Shown here piece after piece: positions 34,638 through 42,779 of a stretch of DNA of 52,782 nucleotides. The translations under genes were made by a program, and so were the position numbers. How positions within the stretch are numbered: position 1 is the stretch's first letter; each line of letters starts with the position of its first letter. Below the pieces are notes generated by a model. It searched no databases. It was not told the DNA's origin and saw only the letters and a list, made by a program, of their open reading frames with translations. This DNA comes from a virus: IMG/VR virus record IMGVR_UViG_3300025154_000134, positions 1 to 52,782 of that record; one strand, given 5' to 3'.

Positions 34638-35399
34638 TTATTGACTGCGAGTCCATTCAAAGAACACCTCAATACGCTGCGCAATCTGTTTTGCTTTGCG
34701 CGAGCCGTATTTGCGCGTCAACCACTTGAGAGGATCGTAGGCATTTTTGGACAGGTTACACGAACTGCACAGAGGAACCATGTTCGTTGGTACAGTGCCG
34801 GGATTTTCGGGGCGCGGATCAGACAATGCAATCCAGTGATCGAGATGAGGTTCAATTTCACCGAAGAGATCGCGCAAGGGCCTACTGCACACAGCGCAAT
34901 ACCCATGCCAATATTCCAAAGCGCGTCTATGGTCTGCGATAGAAAAGAAGAAAGGCACCTTTTGTTTTCTGGAACGACGCCGAAGCGCGGCTTGTTGATA
35001 TATTCCACGATTCTCTCGCCTGTGTCGGTCGTTATAGGCCTTTTTTGTCTCTCGGTGTTTTTGATATTTTTGACGATTTCGCTTGCGCATCTCTTCGATA
35101 TTGGCTGCATAGCGTTGACGGTCTTTTGCACGTTTTTTCTCTGGATTGGCATCGTAATTTCTCTTGCTTCTCTTGCGTTTTTCTATAACATCTTCTGGAT
35201 GGTCCGCGCGATATTTGCGAGCGATGTCGGGGTTATTGAAACGATATTGACGTCCGATTTTAACTTGGCAATCCTTGCATACAGATCGCAATTCATTTCG
35301 GCGACCTTTAAGCGCAAAAAATTCGTGCGTAGCGGCCTTAACTTCGCCGCACTTTGTGCAACGCTTGAAACCATCGGGGATCGTGGTATCATTGGTCAT
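34638..35399 (-). CDS. HNH homing endonuclease with N-terminal zinc finger (copy 1)
   Basis: The 253-residue protein reads opposite to its neighbours. It starts MTNDTTIPDGFKRCTKCGEV behind AAGGAG. The N-terminal CTKCGE...CKDC is a zinc finger. A long Arg/Lys-rich linker with repeats follows. The C-terminus is an HNH/McrA-type nuclease: YWHGYCAVC, HLDHWIALSDP, then NMVPLCSSCNLSKNAYDP. It is AT-rich compared with flanking genes and has a paralogue at 38982. It is a selfish gene inserted between tailspike and lysis genes. Confidence 0.85.
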   Translation of the reverse strand: MTNDTTIPDGFKRCTKCGEVKAATHEFFALKGRRNELRSVCKDCQVKIGRQYRFNNPDIARKYRADHPEDVIEKRKRSKRNYDANPEKKRAKDRQRYAANIEEMRKRNRQKYQKHRETKKAYNDRHRRENRGIYQQAALRRRSRKQKVPFFFSIADHRRALEYWHGYCAVCSRPLRDLFGEIEPHLDHWIALSDPRPENPGTVPTNMVPLCSSCNLSKNAYDPLKWLTRKYGSRKAKQIAQRIEVFFEWTRSQ

Positions 35400-35571
35400 G
35401 CTCTGTCTCCTTCGTAGACTGAGGGCCAGTGGGATTGCCGTCCGCGACTGGCACAATTATTTTACCATACACGAGGGAATAAGGAAAGGTTCAGCATGGC
35501 GTGTTAGGGCCGCGCCACACCGAACCTTCAACATCATTGTACATCTAAAGCCCTGGGAGCAGGGGAACTGT

Positions 35572-36276
35572 ATGGACACTCTCATGCACATTCCGATCAT
35601 CCTGGCACAAACGCTGCCAGAACTATCGCCGCTTGGCGACGCTGGGGTAGCCATTGCCGTGGTAGCCGGGTTCGTGATCATCGCACGGGCGGCTTTTGGC
35701 GTCATGTCCAAGTGGCTGGATGTCAGCGACCGCAACAACAAGGCGCAGAACGAGAATGAGTCTAAACGTGTCGCCAACGAAGAAAAACAAAGCGACCTCT
35801 TGCAAAAGACGACCACCGAACTAATGCGCGTCTCTGATGTATTGTCCATTCTCGCCGACCGACTCGATGTCGGGAATGGCAGAACAGCTACTATTCAAAC
35901 CGCGCTGGATAGCGCAGTCGCAGCCATGCACACGACGGCAGACGGGCATGGTGTGCTGTTGAAAGCGATGCCGCAGGAGGTGAGACGCACGTTGCAGAGC
36001 GACTTTGAACAACTTAAAAAAGACATTCCGCAGGCAGTCGAGACGGCGCTGGAAAAACATACGCGCGAGCTGCGGCAAGACATCGAAACCTTGAGTACAA
36101 CGTTGGCTGATCGCGTTGCCACACTGAGTCAGGAAATACCCACCAAAACGACCTTGTTGCTGCGTGCAGACATGGCGGCGCTGACTGCCAAAGTTACTGC
36201 GCTGCTCAAAGCAGTCGAGAAGCCTGAAACACAACCGGAGCCAGAAACTAACCAGGAGCAATCAACCGATGGATAA
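35572..36276 (+). CDS. Membrane-anchored coiled-coil protein, lysis region
   Basis: The 234-residue protein starts MDTLMHIPIILAQTLPELSP behind GGGAGCAGGGG. The much longer open frame upstream is shadow of the HNH gene. One transmembrane helix (VAIAVVAGFVIIARAAFG) lies at residues about 25-45, followed by about 170 residues of charged coiled coil (VANEEKQSDLLQKTTTELMR). Position before endolysin-like genes suggests a holin, spanin-like or other lysis factor. A tail-associated role is also possible. Confidence 0.55.
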   Translation: MDTLMHIPIILAQTLPELSPLGDAGVAIAVVAGFVIIARAAFGVMSKWLDVSDRNNKAQNENESKRVANEEKQSDLLQKTTTELMRVSDVLSILADRLDVGNGRTATIQTALDSAVAAMHTTADGHGVLLKAMPQEVRRTLQSDFEQLKKDIPQAVETALEKHTRELRQDIETLSTTLADRVATLSQEIPTKTTLLLRADMAALTAKVTALLKAVEKPETQPEPETNQEQSTDG

Positions 36277-36706
36277 CGTACAACTCTACACCGAGTCCGA
36301 GGACGCCTTGCAGTTCATCGTCAGCGTGGGTATTCCTAGTCTCGCGGGCCTTGTGTTCCTGATCTTGGGCGTGATTGGCGGCACAGAACTGGCCGCTCGC
36401 GTGCGGGCCACGGCAGTGAAAGTGCGTAAATACGTTGACGAGCCGACCGATCTGGTCGTCGTGACGTTGGAAGGTATCGGGGAATTCGTATTCCACAAGG
36501 ATATGGACCCGGCAGACCTATCACGCATCTTGACGGCGGTCACGGACGCGCTGGCGAAAAAAGAAGCGATTCCCGTGCCGTCGCAGGCCGCTACGACTAC
36601 CGTGACTATTACCGCGCCACCGCCCGCTGTTATTGAAGCGCTCGAAGCCATCCCCGCGCTGGAACAATGGACTACGACCATGCCGCCGCAGGACGCCGTG
36701 AAATGA
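36269..36706 (+). CDS. Small membrane protein, holin candidate
   Basis: The 145-residue protein has one clear transmembrane helix at about residues 17-37 (FIVSVGIPSLAGLVFLILGV) followed by a basic segment and a soluble tail with Pro/Thr-rich linker. It overlaps the preceding gene by 8 nt. A holin role is inferred only from position and topology. Confidence 0.5.
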   Translation: MDNVQLYTESEDALQFIVSVGIPSLAGLVFLILGVIGGTELAARVRATAVKVRKYVDEPTDLVVVTLEGIGEFVFHKDMDPADLSRILTAVTDALAKKEAIPVPSQAATTTVTITAPPPAVIEALEAIPALEQWTTTMPPQDAVK

Positions 36707-36903
36707 CCGACCAACGTAAATGGTGGCTCATTGATGACAAAGAAATCCAAGCCATTCGGGCAGCGCTGGTCAATGCGTATAAATATTCGCTGAACCAAGA
36801 AGACAAAGCGGATTACGCAGAAATGATCATGCTCCTGGATACCGGACTGCACGTGACTGACGCCGTGCCTGCTGATTTTGCTGAGGAGACTGCGCAGTCA
36901 TGA
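36703..36903 (+). CDS. Small protein, unknown
   Basis: The 66-residue product (MTDQRKWWLIDDKEIQAIRA) is predicted helical with no membrane segment. The ATG overlaps the previous stop. No family is recognised. Confidence 0.55.
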   Translation: MTDQRKWWLIDDKEIQAIRAALVNAYKYSLNQEDKADYAEMIMLLDTGLHVTDAVPADFAEETAQS

Positions 36904-37121
36904 AACCCTTGTCATGGTGGACCACACGTCACGCATTCGTCAAACCCATGAGCGATTGCGCCTTGTTTGATGGCTGGATAGTGGCGAACGAAACACCGCT
37001 GCAATCAATCGGGGATGATCGGCGGCGGTTCGGATGGCGTGTCGCTCTCTCCAATGCCGTGACGCTGTTGCGCATGTGGTTGGATGATGAATACTTGAGG
37101 TCGCGTCATGATCCCGATTAA
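36900..37121 (+). CDS. Small protein, unknown
   Basis: The 73-residue product (MKPLSWWTTRHAFVKPMSDC) is Trp- and Arg-rich. It starts at an ATG overlapping the preceding stop and its end overlaps the next gene by 14 nt. Function unknown. Confidence 0.5.
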   Translation: MKPLSWWTTRHAFVKPMSDCALFDGWIVANETPLQSIGDDRRRFGWRVALSNAVTLLRMWLDDEYLRSRHDPD

Positions 37122-37299
37122 TCACGATCACCTGTTTGGCGTCATTGTACGCACGCTGCACGTTATCGGGCCAGCCCACAAGCCGCGTAGACATCCCCGC
37201 CCCCCGTGGTCAGGGCGGCGGCTCCCCACGTTTGAGGAATCACTTGCGTGGTCATTGAAAGAATACCGCGCGATATGGGAGGAGTTGGCTAAACTATGA
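37108..37299 (+). CDS. Small basic protein, unknown
   Basis: The 63-residue product (MIPINHDHLFGVIVRTLHVI) has a basic Pro/Arg-rich centre. It is recognised only from its overlap with both neighbours. Confidence 0.5.
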   Translation: MIPINHDHLFGVIVRTLHVIGPAHKPRRHPRPPWSGRRLPTFEESLAWSLKEYRAIWEELAKL

Positions 37300-38039
37300 C
37301 CCGCGCCTGGGACATACAAATTACCTCTAACTGGTGGCTGTCGCTCGGTATCCACATAGACCACACCGATCCGAGTATCACGCTGCATTTGCCCGGTCTG
37401 ATTATCTACGCCGGGCATTGCGTTCAGCCCGGTTTCGGCGGATGGAGTTTGCGCTCCAAGAACGCGATGATCATACCGATGGGGGTAGACAAAGAGCGCA
37501 GCAACTTTGTGTCATTCGTGACGGGGCTGCTGCTGATGGCGCTGCTCATGACAGCCATCAGCGTACAGGGGGCGCAGAATGTTGCATCGCTGGTCTGTAT
37601 CCAGGTCAACGCCGATGGCACGTTTCACAGCGTGCCATGCGCCGATACGATGGTATCGCCGTCGCCTAGTGCGCCGGTCGCATCAGCAACGAGCACGCCG
37701 CCAGCAAGCGCGACGCCCGTAGAGGCCACGCCCACGCTCGAGCAGTTCCCTACGCCATCGCCACTTCCCACTACGACCGCGACGGCGCTGCCCACTGTCA
37801 CGCCGCCGGTGTGTACGTTGACGGCTGCGGGAAACATCAATGCGCGTGAAAAGCCCGGCGGGGAATTCCTGTTCCTAATCAGCGTGGGAACGCAGCTCGT
37901 GCCTGATGCGCGGGTGACGTGGGCGGGGCTGTTGTACTATCGAATACTTCTACCAGGGGGCACATCGCACGCTTGGGCGGCGGACTTCTTTACCGAAAGC
38001 GGCAACTGCGGGGGTTTGCCGACTGTCGATCCGTTTTGA
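37296..38039 (+). CDS. Membrane-anchored SH3-like protein with Thr/Pro linker
   Basis: The 247-residue protein has four parts: a small N-terminal beta domain (WDIQITSNWWLSLGIHIDHT); one transmembrane helix at about residues 72-92 (FVSFVTGLLLMALLMTAISV); a Thr/Pro/Ser-rich linker (PSPSAPVASATSTPPASATP); and a C-terminal bacterial SH3-like domain (NINAREKPGGEFLFLISVGT) that usually binds cell wall. Single-pass topology would put the SH3 domain outside. Linkers of this kind are common in exported Chloroflexota proteins. A role in host lysis or wall binding is likely. Confidence 0.6.
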   Translation: MTRAWDIQITSNWWLSLGIHIDHTDPSITLHLPGLIIYAGHCVQPGFGGWSLRSKNAMIIPMGVDKERSNFVSFVTGLLLMALLMTAISVQGAQNVASLVCIQVNADGTFHSVPCADTMVSPSPSAPVASATSTPPASATPVEATPTLEQFPTPSPLPTTTATALPTVTPPVCTLTAAGNINAREKPGGEFLFLISVGTQLVPDARVTWAGLLYYRILLPGGTSHAWAADFFTESGNCGGLPTVDPF

Positions 38040-38046
38040 GTCAACC

Positions 38047-38898
38047 GTGTTGACGGGCGTGCACGTACTCCCTGGTGCATCCTACGCCAATGTTGACGCG
38101 GCGTCAGACGGCGTAGTAAAAACCGCGCTCTATGCCACCATTGGCGAACAGTGGAAAGCCAATCACCCCGATGGGGTCTGGATACACCGGGGAATGCTGG
38201 TCGGGCCTGACATGCGCGATTATCCCACCATCTACGAGTGGTATAACCCGCAGATATACGCCCGTGCGAGCGAGCAAAGTTGGACGCGCGGCGCGGATTA
38301 CAACGAGTTCATGAATGAATCTGGCGCGCCAGACTGGGATACCTTCGTCTCCTTTACCATCGGCGTGTTAGAGTGGGGCGGGGATCGCGGGTATTGTCTT
38401 TTGTGGGGTTCGTTTGCTGCTGGGAATCCAGACTATCCCGCGTGGGCCGATCTAGTGCGGATCATCGAATGGGCGGACGAACACCCTTGTGGAACGGACG
38501 CCAACGGCAACCCGCGCTATCACAATCTGGCGCTACACCAACCGCTTTACATGCCGCCCGACATCGCGCGTGGCGCGTGGGTCCTGGAACAGCACATCGT
38601 AGATCGGCATCGACTGGTCGATGAACTTGTGCGCGGCTATACCGGGCGTGGGCTGGCTGATCATCCATCGGGCGGCGTGTGGTTTACCGAGTACGGGCTA
38701 CATGATGGCTACAGCGGATCGTGGTCGGACTCATTCTCATGTGAGGAAATCGCGCGGTCGTTCGCCTACAGCGCGGAACGGTTAAACGAAACGGCCCCGT
38801 TTGTACGGGGCTTTGGGTACTGGACGTTCGGGGATGCTCAGAGCATCTGGACTGACGACCAGGCGTGTTCAGGCGAGATAGAGCGGGCGGTGGGCTAG
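38047..38898 (+). CDS. Glycoside-hydrolase-like endolysin candidate
   Basis: The 283-residue protein starts at GTG 38047. Its layout suits a TIM-barrel glycosidase of clan A: a Glu in FMNESGAPDWDTF (residue about 92) as possible acid/base, and a Glu in VWFTEYGLHDG (about 216) as possible nucleophile. DGVWIHRGMLVGPD and FGYWTFGDAQSIW suit barrel strands. The place at the end of the lysis cluster suggests that it cuts cell-wall glycan. No signal peptide is present, so release would need a holin. Confidence 0.6.
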   Translation: MLTGVHVLPGASYANVDAASDGVVKTALYATIGEQWKANHPDGVWIHRGMLVGPDMRDYPTIYEWYNPQIYARASEQSWTRGADYNEFMNESGAPDWDTFVSFTIGVLEWGGDRGYCLLWGSFAAGNPDYPAWADLVRIIEWADEHPCGTDANGNPRYHNLALHQPLYMPPDIARGAWVLEQHIVDRHRLVDELVRGYTGRGLADHPSGGVWFTEYGLHDGYSGSWSDSFSCEEIARSFAYSAERLNETAPFVRGFGYWTFGDAQSIWTDDQACSGEIERAVG

Positions 38899-38981
38899 TC
38901 TTCGAGCGACTGCGCCGCGTACCACAGCCGCGACAGGGCAAGGGCGGGGGAGTCGGCGTAGTATCTCGGATATATCTTTCA

Positions 38982-39761
38982 TCATTTCCCTACATTTTCT
39001 GTCATCCATTGGAAAAACTTTTCAACCTGAAGAATTATGGTGTTCGCGTTTCTTTTTCCGAACTTTTTAGTTATCCATACAACAGGATCACAGGCTTGTT
39101 TTGATTGATTACATGAACTGCAAAGCGGTATCATATTATCTTTAGTGGTGCCAGGGCAACGCGGATCGGAAAGAGCGATCCAGTGGTCCATATGCGGCTC
39201 AATATTTCCAAACAAATCTCGCAAGGGATTTCCACATGCAGCGCAGCAACCATGCCAATATTCCAAAGCGCGACCCTCGTCTTCTGAAGTAAAATTGCAT
39301 GGTAAAGCGGCGTGACGCGCATCTCGCCGTCTCTCTTGTGCTCTTCTCTTAAGAGGATTAGCTTTGGCCCACAAGCGATGTTGTTCTTTGGATTTTTCGC
39401 TATTCACCCTTTTATATTCTTTGGTGCGTGCAAGTATTCTAGTTTTGTTTTTTTCGTAGTGGCGTCTATTATTTTCTTTTTTCCGTTCAGGGTTATTTTT
39501 ATCCCATGAACGAGAAGTAGCACGACGAGTTTCTAGATAATCATTATTTAGAGAATGTTCTGAATGATATTGTTTTTTATATTCCCGGATTTTCGCGCGG
39601 TTTTCAGCATAATACTGTCTGTCATTTTTTTTGGAGCACTCACGGCACTCTGATCTAAGTCTACCTCGGTCAAGACGAAAATAATTAAGAGTGGACGGCT
39701 TTTCCTCGCCACATTGTGAACAACGCTTGTGTCCATTCAAATTTGAAGTATTATTAGACAT
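38982..39761 (-). CDS. HNH homing endonuclease with N-terminal zinc finger (copy 2)
   Basis: The 259-residue protein (MSNNTSNLNGHKRCSQCGEE) is a paralogue of the gene at 34638. It shares the zinc finger (CSQCGE...CREC), the basic linker, YWHGCCAACGNPLRDLFG, HMDHWIALSDP and MIPLCSSCNQSKQACDP. It has a strong AAGGAGGTG ribosome-binding site. It is markedly AT-rich, pointing to recent arrival from another genome. It separates the rightward lysis genes from the leftward early operon. Confidence 0.85.
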   Translation of the reverse strand: MSNNTSNLNGHKRCSQCGEEKPSTLNYFRLDRGRLRSECRECSKKNDRQYYAENRAKIREYKKQYHSEHSLNNDYLETRRATSRSWDKNNPERKKENNRRHYEKNKTRILARTKEYKRVNSEKSKEQHRLWAKANPLKRRAQERRRDARHAALPCNFTSEDEGRALEYWHGCCAACGNPLRDLFGNIEPHMDHWIALSDPRCPGTTKDNMIPLCSSCNQSKQACDPVVWITKKFGKRNANTIILQVEKFFQWMTENVGK

Positions 39762-39818
39762 GCTGCACCTCCTTACAGGTGTGGTAGCCCTGGGTGTTTA
39801 CAGCACGCCAGGGCATTC

Positions 39819-39847
39819 TTTTGAGGTTCATATATTGTACCTCAAAA
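39819..39847. repeat. 9-bp inverted repeat at end of leftward operon
   Basis: TTTTGAGGT (39819-39827) pairs with ACCTCAAAA (39839-39847) around an 11-nt loop. A second repeat, CCCTGG/CCAGGG, follows at 39788-39793/39808-39813. Both lie between the last leftward operon gene and the HNH start. They could end the operon transcript or shield the HNH ribosome-binding site. The T/A order is not that of a classical terminator. Confidence 0.5.
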
Positions 39848-39893
39848 TCACCGTTCCGCAATCGCGCGGCGCAGGTCGGTGGGCGTCATGGTG

Positions 39894-40118
39894 TCAATGT
39901 CTGTCATGCGTCCACCTCTCGATGGCTTCGGCCAGGTCCAGGTTCAACGCGCGAGCGGCAGCTTGTACCAAGTCTTCGAGCCGCGTCAGTTCGGAGAGGA
40001 TCGCTTGTGATTCCTCTGGCGACAGATTGGCATAGATGGTGTCTACATCGCCAACCATTGATGCTGAAATGCGCAGTGTTGAGCGTGCTGATTTCAGGTA
40101 TGCTTCGTGTGCAGTCAT
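39894..40118 (-). CDS. Small helical protein, unknown; last of leftward operon
   Basis: The 74-residue product (MTAHEAYLKSARSTLRISAS) is predicted helical and acidic (LSPEESQAILSELTRLEDLV). Its ATG overlaps the preceding gene's stop region. A 19-codon frame (MTDIDTMTPTDLRRAIAER) overlaps its end and may also be translated, but is too short to call. Confidence 0.55.
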   Translation of the reverse strand: MTAHEAYLKSARSTLRISASMVGDVDTIYANLSPEESQAILSELTRLEDLVQAAARALNLDLAEAIERWTHDRH

Positions 40119-40509
40119 CCCTCACCGTCCGTGTCATCGCCGCACGTGCATTCCGCGAGTGTCTTCCCACAGTCGGGGCAGGTGAGCACCGCGAGCAAGT
40201 CGGGCGAGAATTGCAACTCGCCGCCCCCCATGAACGGGATGCCGTCGTACTCATTCATGGATACGATCTGCTCTCGCAGCCGCGCATTCTCCGCCAGCAG
40301 CGCGGGTATGTCGGTACGGGCGGCGGCGATGAACTCGGCGTTCTGCTCCCCCGCTGCCATCCAGGGGCGCACCGAGCAAACATCTATCGGATGCGTCTCT
40401 GAGATCACCAACCTGTGATCGGGGTGCGCTTCGTCTATTCGTACATACCACGGCCCCGGCGTTGCGCCTCACACCGCGCTTTGATCGCGTCAAGCTCCTG
40501 TTGGTTCAT
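40115..40509 (-). pseudogene. Frame-broken 'AEFIAAARTDIP' family phage protein
   Basis: From ATG 40509 the frame reads MNQQELDAIKARCEAQRRG and hits a stop. The expected ATPGPWYVRIDEAHPDHRLV, NAEFIAAARTDIPALLAENA and later residues lie in another frame to 40115. The paralogue at 42349-42771 has RCEAATPGPW intact. At the same place its DNA reads GTTGCCGCC where this copy reads GTTGCGCC, so one C is missing near 40468. The C-terminus contains CPDCGKTLAECTC, a zinc knuckle. Decay or a sequencing error are both possible. Confidence 0.75.
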
Positions 40510-40558
40510 TGGTGTCTTCCTCCATATATTCGTACTGGTTATCGGCGGCGGTTGCGGG

Positions 40559-40779
40559 CTAGACTTCGAACAGTCGCGGTTGTTTTTCCTCACACTTGCA
40601 CGATCCGAAATCTTCCATGGCCCGTTCGCTGGCTACGCGCTCAATTGTCAAGCCGTCGCGTATCCACTTGGAGACCTCACGGCTTACCGTGTCCCTGCGC
40701 TTTGGGTTTCGATGATCGCGCCAACCACCACACCACACGAACACCGGGCAATATAGGACATTGCATAATCGTTTTCCAT
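40559..40779 (-). pseudogene. Frame-broken small Cys protein
   Basis: ATG 40779 (GGAGGA upstream) starts MENDYAMSYIARCSCGVVVG and stops soon after. The sequence expected to follow, NPKRRDTVSREVSKWIRDGL then TIERVASERAMEDFGSCKC, is in another frame to 40559. Adding one A to the short A-run at that point (IIE-NPKRRDT) restores one frame of about 73 residues with two Cys pairs. It is a single-base frame break like that of its neighbour. Confidence 0.6.
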
Positions 40780-40830
40780 CGTTTCATCCTCCATCTAGGG
40801 GCGACTCGCGCTGCCCCGCTAGTGTAGTAC

Positions 40831-40859
40831 ACTCTAGCTACGGGGGCGGGTGTCGTCAA
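40831..40859 (-). promoter_or_regulatory. Possible leftward sigma70-like promoter
   Basis: On the minus strand TTGACG (40854-40859) and TAGAGT (40831-40836) are 17 bp apart, about 50 bp before the ATG at 40779. The -10 overlaps the near-palindrome AGTGTA-G-TACACT, which could be an operator. The neighbouring 40780-40996 holds no firm gene. A hydrophobic minus-strand frame ending at 40917 (LLTLAVIAVVFVALCALAVM) has no standard start codon. Confidence 0.4.
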
Positions 40860-40996
40860 GGATGGCCCGCCCTCGTGCTGTGTGGCCCGCAGGCCCGTAT
40901 GCTCAGACTTGCGGGTCTACGCCGCGTCACTGTTCCACGCGGCCATCACGGCCAGCGCGCACAGCGCCACGAACACCACGGCGATCACCGCCAGCG

Positions 40997-41116
40997 TTAG
41001 CAGTCATACCTGCCTTTTCTTTCATGATCCTCCATAATGAGCGTCACTATATACACAAGCGTGCCAAAAAAGATACCGAAGCCGCAAAACGGCATCACCA
41101 ACTCAGTCAGAGTCAT
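40997..41116 (-). CDS. 39-residue single-pass membrane peptide
   Basis: This short gene starts at an ATG that overlaps the previous stop (ATGA) and encodes MTLTELVMPFCGFGIFFGTL followed by VYIVTLIMEDHERKGRYDC. The hydrophobic stretch of about 20 residues and charged C-terminus suit a small inner-membrane peptide. Function unknown. Confidence 0.5.
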   Translation of the reverse strand: MTLTELVMPFCGFGIFFGTLVYIVTLIMEDHERKGRYDC

Positions 41117-41415
41117 GACCGCACCGTCCTGCGATAGCGCCGCTCCCTGCACGCTTTGGAGGCCAACTCATACGCCAGCCTCACCCGGTCCCGATAGGCT
41201 ACCCGCGACCAGTCACGGTGGCTATTACGCATCAGGGTCACGGTGTGAGGCTGCACGTACCGGGTTTCATAGTCCTCGAAAAACACTTCGATCATACCCT
41301 CGCGGACCGTCAACACGTAACCAAGACTGCCAGCATGCAGGGGTATTATGCCGTGCAGACTGTACAGCGGGATGGTCGTGCGAATGGTCGCGCCGGGGCG
41401 GAGGTCAGCGGTCAT
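41113..41415 (-). CDS. Small basic protein, unknown
   Basis: The 100-residue product (MTADLRPGATIRTTIPLYSL) has a beta-rich first half resembling a small SH3-like barrel (GSLGYVLTVREGMIEVFFED) and a helical Arg-rich end. Overlaps on both sides place it in the leftward operon. No family is assigned. Confidence 0.6.
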   Translation of the reverse strand: MTADLRPGATIRTTIPLYSLHGIIPLHAGSLGYVLTVREGMIEVFFEDYETRYVQPHTVTLMRNSHRDWSRVAYRDRVRLAYELASKACRERRYRRTVRS

Positions 41416-41714
41416 GACGCGCCCTCGGTCCCGCTGAAATCACTCAGCGTGGCATTAGGCACCGTGATGTCACTCCCAGCGAAATCCTCTACCTGGTGCG
41501 AAAAGGTGAACATTGCATCGAAGGCTCCCCATTCTTCCATAGGCGGGGCGGCTACCGGCTCTCCGGCGTCGTGCGCGGTCGTGCCGTTGCGCGAGTCCTC
41601 GAAGACAGCCCATGCCTCATTCCAGCATGTCTGACATAGCGGGTTGTGCGGCAACGCAAAACGCCCGCACCCCTTGGTTGCACACTTCTGCGGACGGTTT
41701 CTATTCACTGACAT
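41412..41714 (-). CDS. Small zinc-binding protein, unknown
   Basis: The 100-residue protein opens MSVNRNRPQKCATKGCGRFA and continues LPHNPLCQTCWNEA. Four Cys and one His in this spacing suggest a treble-clef or zinc-ribbon knuckle. The C-terminal half is acidic and probably flexible. Confidence 0.6.
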   Translation of the reverse strand: MSVNRNRPQKCATKGCGRFALPHNPLCQTCWNEAWAVFEDSRNGTTAHDAGEPVAAPPMEEWGAFDAMFTFSHQVEDFAGSDITVPNATLSDFSGTEGAS

Positions 41715-41802
41715 TCTGTAAACTCTCCTCAGACACTAAGTGGTCAAAAATCGGACAATCGACGCGGCGCACAAACACCGCGCTTTGTTTGATTAGATGC
41801 GA

Positions 41803-42126
41803 TTACACGGCATATACCATGTAACCCACCAAGAGAATAAATCCCCACCGAACCGGAACTTTTATCGTCACTTCCAACATGGCACTCCACCACGGTTCTG
41901 ACTTATCATGTGTGTTTGTTTCTGGTGTTGGCTGAAGCGCTGTCGCAACAAGCGCGATCCCGATGGCGGAGCGGATATTTAAAATCGGTGCGGAAAACGT
42001 AGGGACAATAAACCATCCCCATAATTCTTTGATTACGTATCCCTCAAGGATGACACCGAATACAATCAGCAGTACGAACCAGACTAAGGCCAATACGCAC
42101 CCTTCACTAGACATTTTCTTATTCAT
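41803..42126 (-). CDS. Multi-pass membrane protein, unknown
   Basis: The 107-residue product has three hydrophobic segments: VLALVWFVLLIVFGVILEGY, WFIVPTFSAPI with IGIALVATAL, and WGFILLVGYMVYAV at the end. GGAGAG precedes its ATG. It could modify the host membrane early in infection, for example in superinfection exclusion, but nothing specific shows this. Confidence 0.6.
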   Translation of the reverse strand: MNKKMSSEGCVLALVWFVLLIVFGVILEGYVIKELWGWFIVPTFSAPILNIRSAIGIALVATALQPTPETNTHDKSEPWWSAMLEVTIKVPVRWGFILLVGYMVYAV

Positions 42127-42194
42127 GACACTCTCTCCGTTTTCACTCGATTCAGACGAATAGTGTTCGACGCGGCGGGCTGGGCTGTAACGTG

Positions 42195-42327
42195 CCGGGG
42201 TGCGAGTCCCGGTCGGACAAAAACAAGAGCTTGTCCGTGTCTCTAACGTGTGACATAAACCCCGCCCGCGTTGCCGTCTACTCGTGCTCGGACTGGGCGA
42301 CCTCTACGCGCGGCGCTTGCGTAGGGG
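42195..42327. other. Three hairpins in the 42127-42348 gap
   Basis: This 222-nt gap between two leftward genes contains CCGGG/CCCGG (42195-42199/42208-42212), CGGACAA/TTGTCCG (42214-42220/42231-42237) and CCTCTACGC/GCGTAGGGG (42301-42309/42319-42327, one G-U). The first, with GGTGCGAGTCC, superficially resembles a tRNA T-arm, but no acceptor stem fits. They may be mRNA processing or attenuation structures. Confidence 0.45.
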
Positions 42328-42348
42328 GCGGCGCTGCTGCGGTTGCGG

Positions 42349-42771
42349 TCATTTTATGAATCCCTTTTCTGCCATCAGCGCCCGCAGGTTTAGTATTTCC
42401 TTCTTGATTTCCTCTTGTTGCTCGATATATTTTATTTGGCTTCCAATCCATTGAAGCCGCGTTGCCGCCTCTTCCTGAATGGCTTCATCGCGCGCTTGGG
42501 ATACACGCTCAAGCTCCGCCGTTAGCGCGGCGATGTGGTCGAGCAGCACAGGGATGTCCGTGCGGGCGGCGGCGATAAACTCGGCGTCAGGTTTGCTATC
42601 CAGTGCATCACTTATATTGCTCATTGACCAGCTTGGGCCGTCAATCTGATACACTGGATCGCGCTCAGCGTCTCCCCAATTGACCCACAAATTCCATTCT
42701 TCAAACTTCCACGGTCCCGGCGTTGCCGCCTCACACCGTGCTCTGATTTCGTCAAGCTCCTGGTTATCCAT
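42349..42771 (-). CDS. 'AEFIAAARTDIP' family phage protein
   Basis: The 140-residue protein starts MDNQELDEIRARCEAATPGP at ATG 42771, preferred to the TTG at 42783. It has the conserved CEAATPGPW and DAEFIAAARTDIPVLLDHIA segments seen in many phage proteins of unknown function, followed by a coiled coil (ELERVSQARDEAIQEEAATR). The broken gene at 40115-40509 is a paralogue. Confidence 0.65.
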   Translation of the reverse strand: MDNQELDEIRARCEAATPGPWKFEEWNLWVNWGDAERDPVYQIDGPSWSMSNISDALDSKPDAEFIAAARTDIPVLLDHIAALTAELERVSQARDEAIQEEAATRLQWIGSQIKYIEQQEEIKKEILNLRALMAEKGFIK

Positions 42772-42779
42772 CGGCGCGC

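Noticed and set aside
39819-39847. Rho-independent terminator
   Set aside because: The stem begins with T and ends with A on either strand, so no U-tract follows it. It is kept as an inverted repeat only.
42195-42237. A tRNA on the plus strand
   Set aside because: Only a T-arm-like hairpin is present. No acceptor, D-arm or anticodon arm can be fitted.
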